Source: Zygnema cylindricum
Lineage: Eukaryota; Streptophyta; Zygnematophyceae; Zygnematales; Zygnemataceae
Reading direction: 5' to 3'
NCBI GenBank assembly: GCA_037447655.1
Contig: JBBHKE010000190.1
Coordinates: 62,001 to 126,000, forward strand
Length of the DNA stretch: 64,000 nucleotides
Shown here one piece after another: positions 46,903 to 57,059 of the stretch. The first letter of the stretch is position 1; each line of letters starts with the position of its first letter. The position numbers and the translations under genes were made by a program. Under the pieces are notes generated by a model that saw only the letters and a list, made by a program, of their open reading frames with translations, was not told where the DNA came from and ran no database searches.

Positions 46903-48615
46903 GTGGATGGGGAAATAGGGGAGAAGGATAAAGGGACACTTATGGTGAGGGGAGCAATGCTCTACGTCTCATCTTCACTTAGAGGGGTTACAATTAAAAC
47001 TGAAGAAAATGATGGTAAAATTTGGGAGTATAAAATCACTATAGCAAAACATCTTGTACTTAGATATGTGTCTCAGTCCATAGCTATCACTCTTTTAAGT
47101 CTTACCAAGTCTTCAGAAATATGGGAAACTCTAAGGCAGATTTATAAGAGTGAGACTATTCAGAGGCAACAGTTAGTAAAACAGGAAATAGAGGCCTATG
47201 TTTATAAAGGCGGTAGCATGATAGAGTTTTGCAATGATATTGTTGCGTTATATGTTGAGCTAGCTAGTGCGGGATATGTAGAATATGAGGAGAGTAAGAT
47301 TAATACACTACTCATGAAACTCCGAGATGAGTACGAAAATATCATTTATCGTATGCAGGCAATGGATGGCTCCTCATGGACTTGGAGGTTTACCATGGGG
47401 ATAATTCTTGTGAGGGAAAGCACTTTGGAGCTTCGTAGGGGAAGTGAGAGGGTAACTGCCTTTACAGCTGGTGGTGATTGGCGGAAGCGTGATGAGAGGA
47501 ACGGTGGTGACGAGCGGAAGCTTGATGAGAGGAAGAAAGACGAAGGTAAACCTTATCGAAACTTTGGTGGAAAGAGAGGGAGAGGAAAAGTAAGGGGAGC
47601 TTTGGAAAAGGGTGTTTGCTTCTTTTGTAGAGAACCGGGTCACTATATGGAGGAGTGTCCTTGTTTGGAAGAACTTAGAAGTTGGAATATGAAAGAGGAG
47701 GAAGAAGGGGAAGAGGATGAAGAGGATGAAGAAATATTGGAGCTTCTTCACATCGGTAGAATGGAGAAGAGAGAGAAGTACACAGAAATTACACGAAAGC
47801 AACGATGTGCTTTTGGAGGTATAAGGGAAGTAATAGGAAGGGAGGTACTTGAGGGAGTTAGAAATGATGAGGATGTGAAAGAGTGTAAAACGTATGACTT
47901 AGAAATGAGAAAGTCAAATCTAGGATACATAAATGAAAAAGGGAAAAATAAAAATAATGAGGATAATTTTATAAATATTTTGGAAACAGAAAACTGGTTG
48001 GAAAGGGAGACTTCAACGAATTTTGAGGAAAGGGGAGAAGTAAAACTAGAGGGGGTTTTAAAGGATAGGGGAGAAATGAAATATTTAATGAAAAGTTTAG
48101 GGGAGGAGAAATACTTTTTGGGAATCATTATTGAAAGTGATAGTGGAAAGTACTCCATGGGAGAGAGTGAGGAAAGTTCAGAAAATGGGGTGAGTATCAT
48201 GGATAAAAATATGAGCTCGGAAGATGTAGATTTTATGAGGAACTTATTGGGGACTCTTGATATAACGATAAATATGGGGGTTAATGGTTTTCACATCACT
48301 AATGGGAGTGATAGCATTTATGAAGGTGTGCTTGTAAAAGGGTTAGCATCTGGGTGTTTGTCGTTGATTGGGGATGGGGCTGGTTTTTTGAATTGCAAGA
48401 GGGAAATCGGATTCTGTGTGGATGGAAAAGAGATGAGTGAGATAAAATCTTTTCTCGGATTTATGAAAAATGGCATGCAAAATAAAATTTGTGATGTAAT
48501 TATTATTTGGGTTCATCGAATACACTTCTTTAAATACAAGGGTATTCACTTAGAGTTTTATGAGGAGAAAAGAAAGAAGAAAAGGGAAAATGAAGAAAAA
48601 AAAGTTTGTGTTTAG
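46903..48615 (+). CDS. Gag plus relic pol ORF of the nested element (570 codons)
   Basis: The first about 240 residues are Copia-type Gag (EIWETLRQIYKSETIQRQQL, YVYKGGSMIEFCNDI, LLMKLRDEYENI), then a basic DERK-rich linker and one CCHC knuckle, CFFCREPGHYMEEC. After an acidic run come 300 residues with no protease or integrase. They hold echoes of RT (LGEEKYFLGIIIES, MSSEDVDFMRNL) and RNase H (MSEIKSFLGFM, GIHLEFYEEK) without the catalytic residues. The frame stays open for 1.7 kb. There is no ATG at the 5' end, because the natural start at 46703 is cut off by a stop and frame change, so expression would need read-through or an internal ATG (for example at 46942). Confidence 0.75.
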   Translation: MDGEIGEKDKGTLMVRGAMLYVSSSLRGVTIKTEENDGKIWEYKITIAKHLVLRYVSQSIAITLLSLTKSSEIWETLRQIYKSETIQRQQLVKQEIEAYVYKGGSMIEFCNDIVALYVELASAGYVEYEESKINTLLMKLRDEYENIIYRMQAMDGSSWTWRFTMGIILVRESTLELRRGSERVTAFTAGGDWRKRDERNGGDERKLDERKKDEGKPYRNFGGKRGRGKVRGALEKGVCFFCREPGHYMEECPCLEELRSWNMKEEEEGEEDEEDEEILELLHIGRMEKREKYTEITRKQRCAFGGIREVIGREVLEGVRNDEDVKECKTYDLEMRKSNLGYINEKGKNKNNEDNFINILETENWLERETSTNFEERGEVKLEGVLKDRGEMKYLMKSLGEEKYFLGIIIESDSGKYSMGESEESSENGVSIMDKNMSSEDVDFMRNLLGTLDITINMGVNGFHITNGSDSIYEGVLVKGLASGCLSLIGDGAGFLNCKREIGFCVDGKEMSEIKSFLGFMKNGMQNKICDVIIIWVHRIHFFKYKGIHLEFYEEKRKKKRENEEKKVCV

Positions 48616-48654
48616 TGGGAGTTGAAAAGAAATTAGACTAGAAAATAAGGGGAG

Positions 48655-49751
48655 TGTTGAAATTTATGTATTTTCTAGGTCTGTATTAGAAAAATAAATA
48701 GAGTGTTGAAAAGAGGTGACTAATAGTTCACTTCTATATTTTAGTTAGAATGTAAAGAGAGAGAAAGAGAGGACCAAAGGCACGCCATAGTTGCCGCATC
48801 ATTTAGAAGGAGGCAGAATGAATTAGAAAGTATTTTACTAGTTTTAGCAAAATACTGCCGCCGGCCGGATTTGAACCGAGGTCTGTAGGAAACTAAATAG
48901 ACCAACGCCTTATCCATTAAGTTACTATCGAAACTATACACGTGAGACATTTTACGCATATTTACCTATTGATTCAAAGGACTAATTCGCAGCAGACTAA
49001 CGAAAACACGCATTAATCAATTGATGCATGGAAGCGAATCGAAGCCGTATAAATACAATTGATCGGACAACCACCATTACAGCCGCCACCCACAATAAGC
49101 TTTCGGCGGCCTTTGGGGATAGCGTCACGCGGTGCCAGGTGGCGCCACATTATTTGACACCGGAGAAGATGGGAGGAGGAACCATGGCTCCCGATTTGGC
49201 ACATGTCACCTTGTAGACCATGTCGTACAATGGCCGTACAATAAGTACATCGCCCATCGTACCTTCTTGTACTATATAGTGTTCCTATTGGACTAGGGTT
49301 TAGTAGTAGGTAGTCATGAGTAGGCAGACTAAGACTTAGTGATATTTCGGTAACTCTCTCTAAGAGAGCTTGTAACTATAAAGGTCATCTTTGACCAGCC
49401 ATAACTTAATGCTCGGGTGAGCAAATTCAGTGATTCTCTTTGCTGCCGACTCAGGGGAGTCTAGGCTACACAAGGGTGTAGTCGGTCAGAGTCTTTTCGT
49501 GCCAGGGTGGCACTTATTCAGTGGGAAAGTCAAAGTGGGGAATATTGTCCAAAACACATATTCAAACTTTGCATTCTGTGGTGGAACTGAGCACACGGAA
49601 GGTCTTCTCTTCATAGGGGTGAAGGTGTATTAGGGTTCTAACTATCAAGGGATCATTCATTTGGGTTTATATCAACTTGGAGTCGGCACTACCTAGATTA
49701 GCTTCTTTTGGATATGCGAATTCTATGGGCAATGGAGCCCATAGAATTTCA
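48655..49751 (+). repeat. 3' LTR of the nested element
   Basis: 1,097 bp, TGTTGAAATTTATG...GAATTTCA. The antisense tRNA-like module is at 48856-48922 with its B box at 48867-48877. It differs from the 5' LTR by about 30 substitutions and one 3-bp indel. Confidence 0.9.
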
Positions 49752-49756
49752 AGCAC

Positions 49757-51296
49757 ATCCACTACAATCACTTATATTATCATTCTCACTGAACTTAATC
49801 CCTTCCAACACTCCCATTTTTTTCATCGATCTTAACTTGTCTAGATTCACATGCCCAAGCCTCTTATGCCACATCATAATATCATGAACACCAGCATAAT
49901 AAAGTTTCTTCTTTTCATTACTTAAAACCAGCCTTAACATCCCATGGCTACCTTTCTCAGCAATGAAATAGACATCCTCCTCAAAACTAGCAGTAAAGAC
50001 TCCTTCCCTAGTGCTAGTAAAAATACCCTTATCATCTAATACGGATGTAGAGATGAGGTTTTTGTTTAGCTCCGTAATAAACAATACATCGAAGAATGTT
50101 ATTATGGATGTCTTTCCTTCTACTAACACTTTCAGATCTACCGATCCTACAAGAGTAGTGGTGACTATCATCCCATCCCCGTACTCTATCTCTACGGTGG
50201 GAATCTTTCTTATCTTATTGAACAGGTGCCTATCCTTACACATGTGCATGGAGGCACCTGAATCTACAATCCAGCCTGCTTCACCTTTAAATCCCTCGTA
50301 ACCACAATTCTGCCTTCGTGGAATTTCGACCTCGTTTTTTGCCTCCAACTCCTCATCTAAAACGAGCTCATCGTCCTCGCCCTCGGATTCCGCCTCATGT
50401 ACCTGTGTCACAAGTGCTTTTTTCTTTCCTTTTCGAGTACCACCGGTCTGCCCCTCCTTTAACCGAAGCTCGGTTAGTTTAGTGCACTCGGCCATATAGT
50501 GCCTAGGTTTCTTACAAAAATGATATAAACATTTGGGAGCCCTTGGTCCGAACTCGTCGGTCTGATTTTTCTGCTCCCTCCCCCCATAGTTTCCGACCGA
50601 TTTCCGCAAATCCTTGTTCCTCCAATCGGTCGCAGTTGCCAAGGCCTGGCCACTCTTTCCTCCCCTTCGGATCTCAATCGTATTCTCCCGAACGAGAATC
50701 ATCCCTACCACTGAGTTCCATATCCACCTTGAGTCCGGCAAGTCCTGCACATAGTTGACTATGTTCTCAAACTCATCGGGTAATTTCATCAGTAAACAGT
50801 TAACCTTTTCTTTTTCACTAAAATCTTTTCCCGCACTCTCTAGCTCCATGAATAGTGTAGCAAGTTCATTGCAAAAATCCAACATTTTCCCCCCTTTGTA
50901 TACATACTCCTTAACTTTCAGATCTGCCGACTGTTGTTGCTGAATCGTACCACTTCGGTACATCTCTATGAGAGCCATCCTAAGATCGGATGCCCTTTCT
51001 TCCTGCAAATGAAGACATGCAAGTCCTTGAGTGACATGGCGTAGGATGAAGTGCGTTGCCGCCATATTGTTGAAGTCCCTGGTTTCAGTATCATTCTCCT
51101 CGTTCCTCGGAATAGGTGACATGAATGCCGAACCAGTTGCTATTGGTGTGGTCGTCTCCTTCTCCTTTCCTTTGTCCACCACCTCTCCTTCCTTTGTTTC
51201 CTCCGTTGAAGGTGGATCCTCTTTCCTGGTGAATCTGCTTCCTCCAAACCCTGGAGGGATTCCAAGACTTGATGGACGCCCCAACCGTCCACTCAC
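49757..51296 (-). pseudogene. Gag, protease and integrase zinc finger of the outer Copia element
   Basis: An open stretch of about 510 codons starting MSGRLGRPSSLGIPPGFGG. The Gag core (RMALIEMYRSGTIQQQQ, YVYKGGKMLDFCNEL, LLMKLPDEFENI) resembles that of the nested element. The zinc knuckle is altered (CLYHFCKKPRHYMAEC: spacing C-x4-C and Gly to Arg). The protease motif IVDSGASMHMC is intact. MWHKRLGHVN...DCSGC is the integrase HHCC finger, after which the nested element begins. Apart from that insertion this part is unbroken. Confidence 0.88.
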
Positions 51297-51402
51297 TATC
51301 CCCTAAAACCTTTTTTTGCATAGAGCTCCTATCATCATACTTTCCTAGTATATGAAGCCAGTTACATTAAAGATTGCTACCCTATAGGGTGAACTAATAA
51401 CC

Positions 51403-52426
51403 TGAAACTATGAGACCTCCATAAGTCCTCAGAGTAGACAGCTTCCAAGAAGCCTCTAAGAAAACCCTGACCCCTTTGTGTTTCAGCAAAGACAACTGCC
51501 ACCCTGGCAAACAATAACTTTGACAACCTTCTTACTTGTAAAGGCAAGACTCCCTTGAGTGGATAGCAAAAATAATCTCTGAATTTACTTCCCTGAGCAG
51601 TAAGTTATGGAGGGTCAAAGTTGACCTTTTGTATAGAAGCTCTCTGGGAGAGAGGGTCCTATCTTCTAATTTTTCGAAGTCCTATCTCTCTCACAGACTC
51701 TATCTACTGATGTACGGAGTCAATCAGATTACAGTTCCGTATGCAAAAGTACAGTTGTCGGTGTACTTTCTGTACGGATACTGTACGACATGGCCTAAAT
51801 GTCGACACGTGGTATGTCCGGATTCTCTCCCTTAATCCTCGGAGATGCCGCGATCCAATGTCATTCCGCCACGTGTCATTCGATGCGGCGATGACCATAA
51901 ACCGGCGAAATCCTCTTCCGCGATCTCGGCGTTAAATCCGGTCGTTCGATTAAATTCACATTTAATCGTAGCCGTAATAAATACATGCGCGGTATTGGTT
52001 TCTTATCCGTACCGTAATCCGTACTTTTACATTACTGGATCTATGTCTCCTGTAAATAGTTTCAGTTAAATGAACTATCCTACGTATAAATGTTTAATTA
52101 AATATCAATCCATATACTACGTAACACTAGTTAAAGACTTAACGGCTAAGGCTACCGGATACCGGCTGCTTGCCGTCCGGTAGGTACCAGGATCAAATCC
52201 TGTGACCGACACATATCCTTTTAGTAAATAAACCGCTAACTAATATATATTTCCTGTAAACCTCTGGATAGCCTAGGAAGCCATGGCTCTAGCTCCCTCT
52301 CCAATTTCTCAGTGACTGCGACAAGTTTGAGAGTTGGAGAGAGAAGTTAGAGGTAGACTGCCTCAGCTTCTTTCTATATTTCTATTTAGACCTAGAAATA
52401 CTTTAAATGGACCATTAATTTCTACA
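51403..52426 (-). repeat. 5' LTR of the outer Copia element
   Basis: 1,024 bp, TGAAACTATGAG...ATTTCTACA on the plus strand. It has five GTAC motifs at 51712-51786 and the tRNA-like module at 52132-52208. A short inverted repeat (TCTAGCTCCCTCTCCAA / TTGGAGAGAGAAGTTAGA) lies near its U3 end. Confidence 0.9.
52132..52208 (+). other. tRNA-like module in the outer LTR, antisense to the element
   Basis: On the plus strand: ACTTAACGGCTAAGGC (A-box/D-arm-like), an ACCGGA/TCCGGT stem, then CAGGATCAAATCCTG, a perfect 5-bp T stem around a B-box-like GGATCAAATCC (one change from the GGTTCRANTCC consensus). The copy at 42621-42696 has a mutated T stem. Confidence 0.6.
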
Positions 52427-53352
52427 CGCAAATCACGCACGATATAAACTAACAAATACTACGTACGGTACGCATCAAACGATGTTGAAAAGTTAATAAA
52501 TTGCGTACCTTACTTTGTACCCGTACAATATTTTTACACTGACGTAGAGTGTCCGTCTATGTTCGTACATTTTAGGAATATTTTAGGGGATTTTTAGGGT
52601 TTTCAAGGTACATTGCCGTACACTCCATTATATTTCAGTACGGGCGCCATAGATATTCCGTACAATTAAAATTTTTTAGGGTACACTTTCATACAATTTC
52701 GTACATTTATGTTAGATTTTTGTACTGTTAAAGATTTATAAGGATTTTCAAAGATTATTTATAAGGATTTTCAAAGATTATGCTTTCTGTACTTTTTTGT
52801 ACATGGCCGTACAGTGAATTCTACACAAATTCTACGAAAAGTATATAATCAACAAATACTACGTAGTTTTCGTAAAAAAGTTGAAATCCGTACGAATTGG
52901 ACATCAACGCATCTATGGAGAAAATAACTCCTACCTTCACGCACGACACGTGTAAAGTACGAAAACCGCACGTATTGCTGTCAGCTGTCTTTGCACGTTT
53001 GGCGTTTCAAACAGAATCTGTAGTTTACGGTTAGGGACTTGTACGGTATCTATTTACGGTTTTATGATTCATAGAACAAGTACACTACTGTAATGTGACT
53101 CATACTTTGTGCGACATGTACGAATTGGTGACCTACATCGACAGTTGTACAGAAATAACAAACTTGCTTTGGCACAACCGTACAGTATTGTCATAAACTC
53201 ATAAAGTGTATAGTATTTTATGGTGTTTTGTATCGATAAACTTAGGGCACTTTCCCATGTAACTGAAACTTTAATCTTGTAACTTTATTTCTAGCGAAGA
53301 TTCTCTTCACAACTTTCAGAGCATTCCGATGTAAGCGCAAATAACTTGTTAC

Positions 53353-54177
53353 TAGTGTTGTGTATCGGTAAAAAACTTATCGCGATAACACCGATACCGA
53401 TAGTTATCGGTTATAGAACGGTTAGAGGTCCCGATATATCGGTCTGAGACCAACAAATTCCATATCGGCGATAACTTTAAAAATATATAGTACGCATTAG
53501 TACCTTATTATATACTGTATTATACTTTTGAATTATACAACGTGGCATGCCACGTACATGAATTTGTTCTGTAACTATTTAACTGTAATTATTATGGACA
53601 ACGCAACACAGAAAACGTTGGCTAGTTAAATGAACAGTAATTTTACGGCAACGTACAGAACTGTACCAGAAAACTGGTGAACATGGAACGGAAAAAGGAC
53701 GATGGACACAAAGTACAACAAACGCAAAATAACATTCTATGCGCCGCCGGAGTCGAACAGACGACTTGGAATGAGAGATTACGAGCGGACGGCCAGCGTG
53801 AGCACCTGCATCCCGGAATGGCTCTTTTGGCGGCTTATGCCAAAAAAGCCGACAGATTGACACGTGGCGGGTCTCCAGTGGATCCAAAGGAAGAAAGGGA
53901 CAAACCAATGGGATCGGATGTGAAAGGGACACCGTTATTCGGATCCGTACCAAAATCGTACTGTTGAGTGTACTTGTCGTACATTTATATGTACGGTCCG
54001 TACTTTTATTGCGATAGTTATCGATATCGGTGTTATCCCAGATAATTATCAATAAATATCGGTTATTTATCGGCGATAACACCGATAGCGATATATCGTA
54101 CCAATATATTGATTATCGAGTACCCTAAAAAAGGACCATATCGGTTATCGATAAATGCTTACTGATACACAACACTA
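53353..54177. mobile_element. hAT-like non-autonomous element with tRNA-like interior
   Basis: The inverted ends TAGTGTTGTGTATCGGTAA and TTACTGATACACAACACTA are flanked by CTTGTTAC and CTTGTTTT (6 of 8 matches to a hAT-type 8-bp duplication). Subterminal regions are dense in TATCGG/CCGATA repeats. At about 53750-53850 the minus strand carries a GTTCGACTCC T-arm within GCCGCC...GGCGGC ends, resembling a class II tRNA or SINE. An 96-codon ORF (53677-53967) overlaps this and is probably chance. Confidence 0.55.
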
Positions 54178-54287
54178 CTTGTTTTTTCAAAAAGTGACAA
54201 GAGTAGACATGTGTGAAACGTGTGACACGCAAACGGTACACAAAATGTCGCGAAACTTCCACTCGGCTTGAATTCCTGTCGAGCGTG

Positions 54288-54660
54288 CCAAAACACCGTG
54301 GTGTTTTGGCGAGATGTCCAAGGAGGTGTGCATGAGAAACTTGCAATTACCCCAAATGCTGAAGCCGCCGCCCGGATCTATGACAATGCCCTTCTCTGTC
54401 CCTTCCCCCCCCAAGGGTAGGCATAAGTATAATGAGGAATGGAGTAAAGAAAAAAAAGGACAGTACTGAAAAAGTACTCTGTACCCCCTGTCGAGCGTGC
54501 CCGAGAATCCCAAGGGAAAGGCCCACAGCCTGGAGTGGTTGGCCTCAGATTCCTGCAAAGAGCCCCCCCAAAATGCGAAAGGCTTCCAGAATAATGATCA
54601 TGCCCACCGCTGACCCCCCATCCTTCCCATAGATATGCATGCAAAGATAGGAGAGACACC
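54288..54660. repeat. Two diverged tandem copies of a roughly 190-bp unit
   Basis: CTGTCGAGCGTGCC occurs at about 54277 and 54487, and the sequence after each aligns loosely (CCAAATGCTGAAGCC versus CCAAAATGCGAAAGG). It lies beyond the 3' end of the Gypsy coding region and may be part of its LTR, but I could not define LTR ends. Confidence 0.35.
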
Positions 54661-54856
54661 TAAACCAGGAGTAAGAGTAAGTGCATGGGAAGGCGAAAAG
54701 AGCTCCCCTCCCCCTTCCTTTCCCATTTGGCTGAGGAAAGGGATTTGGGTTCTTGGTAATCAGGTCGGTGCCCTTATTTCCCCCCCTCTTAGTCAGCCTT
54801 GACTAAGAAAAAGAAATAATTACCCGCCCAATTCACAGTTCCCGCAGAACCATGGA

Positions 54857-55334
54857 CTAGGGGATGGAGAGCGTGATTCCCACGAGGAGGGGAGACATGC
54901 TGGATGCCAACACTGACCGCACTGATTGCAAACAAAGATGTCGTGCTGCGGGGAGGACTAGTTGCATAATGAAGAACAGGAAAGAGGATCTACAAAGTAA
55001 GTCAAGTGGAAAGTGGGTACGTCTTCCAATCCTCGGAGATGGCAAGGGGCCACATTGATCTGATTCTCTTTAATTCTTCGACCATCTTTCCCTTCCAAAG
55101 TCAGAACTACCTTGTTTGAGACTTCCACCACTTTCAAAATCACCCGCCCGGCAGAAATGTCAAGCGTGTCCTTTTTCTGTTGCATTCGATATACAAAGTC
55201 TCCTGGCATAAATCATCACTGTCTGGGCACATAATCCCCGTTCCGGCGCTGGGAATACCACAATTGATCCCTGTGTAGTGCCACCTATAAATTCTCCATG
55301 GCGAGAGGCATTTCTTGGTGGAAGATTTTGGCAC
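54857..55334 (-). pseudogene. Gypsy integrase C-terminal region
   Basis: GDFVYRMQQKKDTLDISAGRVILKV and VLTLEGKDGRRIKENQINVAPCHL resemble the SH3-like/GPY part that follows Gypsy integrase cores. Frame is lost near 54950 and the remainder is not recognised. Confidence 0.6.
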
Positions 55335-55343
55335 GATCGGAGA

Positions 55344-56347
55344 TCAGTTTTTCGACAGTCCCCTTGTTATCCATTTCCGAAAGACCACTACTTCGGCCGA
55401 GGCAGCCCCGGGCAGAATGGGATGTCGTTCGAATAAAATGAAGTAAGGCCTATACGAGTGGAGGGAAGCCTGTCTGCTGAATCTGTATCCCATGGCAATC
55501 CAAGGCACCATTTTTTCCTCCCAAGTCCTCTTCCACGGCATATTTCCGTAGTTAACGATTCACTGTCTGTACGCACCTTTCGGCCAAACCGTCGGCTTGA
55601 GGGTGGTCGCGACTGGTAAGTCGGCAATCCAAGGCACCATTTTGTCCCATTCTCCCAAGTCCTCTTCCACGACATATTTGCGTACTGATCGCTTCACTGT
55701 TTGTACGCACCTTTCGGCCAAACCGTCAGCTTGAGGGTGGTCCAGACTGGTAAGTCGATGGTCGATGAGGCATTTCTTCAAAATATTTGTAAATTCTTCA
55801 GCGAATTCTGATCCTGGTCTGTCAGAACCTCTGTCGGCGCTCCAAATTATGATTGGACCCTCTGCAAGAAAGCGTCAGCGATGGACTTGGACTTCTTTCG
55901 GGGCAGAACCACAAGCTCTATCCATTTTGAGAAATGTACAATCATGACCAAGATGAAACGATTCCCACGTTTGCTGGTCGGAAGAGGTCACAAAAGATAC
56001 AAAGACCACCGATAAAACATCCCCTGGATAGGAAGAGAATGCAGCTCATCCCCACCTTTTTTGACAAAGGAGGCCTTAACTCGATCGCAGGATGAGCAAG
56101 TCTGTACAATTCGGTTGACTTGGGCCCGGAACCCGTGCCACCAGTAAGAGCCTGTAACTAGGGAAGTGGTCCGCTTTTGCCCGAAGTGTCCACATTGCTT
56201 GTGGAGATTAGTAATCAGAGTTTCTCGATCTGATGGAGGAGGAACCACTTTCCTCGTACCGTCTAACCCTTTCCGTAGGAGAACACCTTGGTCCCATTCA
56301 TACGCCGCCATCTGGGTCTGAACTCGAGACAATTGAACTCCAGCCAA
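55344..56347 (-). pseudogene. Gypsy integrase: HHCC zinc finger and catalytic core
   Basis: The zinc finger reads HKQCGHFGQKRT...TCSSCDRVKASF, followed by the core in several frames and the late-core MVPWIAMGYRFSRQASLHSY. A tandem duplication of about 130 bp (55495-55622 and 55623-55757) repeats the segment that encodes the conserved Glu helix. Confidence 0.8.
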
Positions 56348-56431
56348 ATGGGGAAGAGGCGATCCCTGCTAGATGGATTGGAGAGCCTCGGAGTTGTTCC
56401 AGATGTCTTTCCGCCCAGCTCCTATGGGTGC

Positions 56432-56960
56432 CTACCCCTCAACATCTACTGCAAAAGTGGACAATGCCCCCCCAGATGGAGGAAGCCAAATTAAGGCGAA
56501 GGATGCTCGAATGAGTCCCAAACTGATTTCCTGGTCTTTGTCATGCCGAGCCCCGGTGGAATCCAGTGTGGAAGGATCAGGGTTTCGGCTAAGTCCGTCG
56601 GCATTCCCATGGATTTCCCTTGCCCTGTGAACAATGTTGAAATCATATTCCTGCAGGATATGCACCCATCTGGCGAGTTTGCCGGTCAACTTACTATTCT
56701 CCATGATCCATTTCAAGGGTTGGTGGTCAATGATCAGTGTGAAATGGACCCCGTACAAATAAGGCCTGAAATGCTGGATGGCCCACACAGCTGCCAAAAG
56801 CTCCCCATGGTAATTGCTATAATTCCCCTCAGCTCGGTTGTTGCTCCGGCTGGCGTAAGCCACCACATACTCGGCTCCGGCGTCGTCAACTTGAGCCTAA
56901 ACCGCTCCCAATCCAAACCTACTCCAATCAGTGTAAAGAAGGAAAGGTCTCTGGTGATCA
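56432..56960 (-). pseudogene. Gypsy RNase H
   Basis: VAYASRSNNRAEGNYSNYHGE is the YASR...ExNY-x-x-xxxE signature, followed by AAVWAIQHFRPYLYG, LIIDHQPLKWI (catalytic Asp) and ARWVHILQEYDFNIVHRAR...NADGLSR. Confidence 0.88.
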
Positions 56961-57059
56961 CGCATCCGGAGCACTGGGTGCTACTTCAGGGCATCTTTCA
57001 AAAGCTGGAAAGCATTCTGCTGTTCCTCGGCCCACAACAATTCTTGATCTTTCCACAAT

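Larger units (their letters stand above)
45605..49751 (+). mobile_element. Nested non-autonomous Copia-type LTR retrotransposon
   Basis: 4,147 bp with LTRs at 45605-46698 and 48655-49751 (TG...TA and TG...CA, about 97% identical by hand count), flanked by perfect 5-bp duplications AGCAC (45600-45604 and 49752-49756). The primer-binding site GGTTATGGGCCCACC (46699-46713) and a purine tract GAAAATAAGGGGAG just before the right LTR are intact. Between them is only a gag-like region and a long C-terminal part with scraps of RT and RNase H. Integrase and a working RT are absent, so movement must depend on a partner. High LTR identity points to a recent insertion. Confidence 0.92.
41891..52426 (-). 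mobile_element. Copia LTR retrotransposon (outer), with a nested element inside
   Basis: Minus-strand Copia element with LTRs at 41891-42915 and 51403-52426, both TG...CA, flanked by CGCAT and CGCAA (4 of 5 bases of a target duplication). Gag and protease lie at 51296-49749, integrase at 45500-44601, RT at 44291-43304 and RNase H at 43267-42965: the Copia gene order with integrase before RT. A purine tract (minus strand of 42916-42932) precedes the 3' LTR. Without the nested 45605-49751 insert the element is about 6.4 kb. The RT has a deletion and frame change near 44160-44130 and the RNase H has another near 43290, so the copy is inactive. Confidence 0.9.
41340..53245. repeat. Older repeat split by the Copia insertion
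   Basis: 41340-41540 matches 39888-40090 and, on the other side of the Copia element, 52919-53245 matches 40083-40395 in the same orientation. The simplest reading is that a longer member of this unclassified repeat family stood here before the Copia element inserted at 41890. The repeat has no ORF I recognise. Confidence 0.55.

Noticed and set aside
47374-48200. Minus-strand ORFs of 142 and 150 codons, Ser/Phe/Leu-rich
   Set aside because: They are antisense shadows of the Lys/Glu-rich gag ORF at 46903-48615.
54180-54700. LTR of the Gypsy element
   Set aside because: Only an internal 190-bp duplication is seen; no matching second LTR exists in the window and no TG...CA ends can be fixed.
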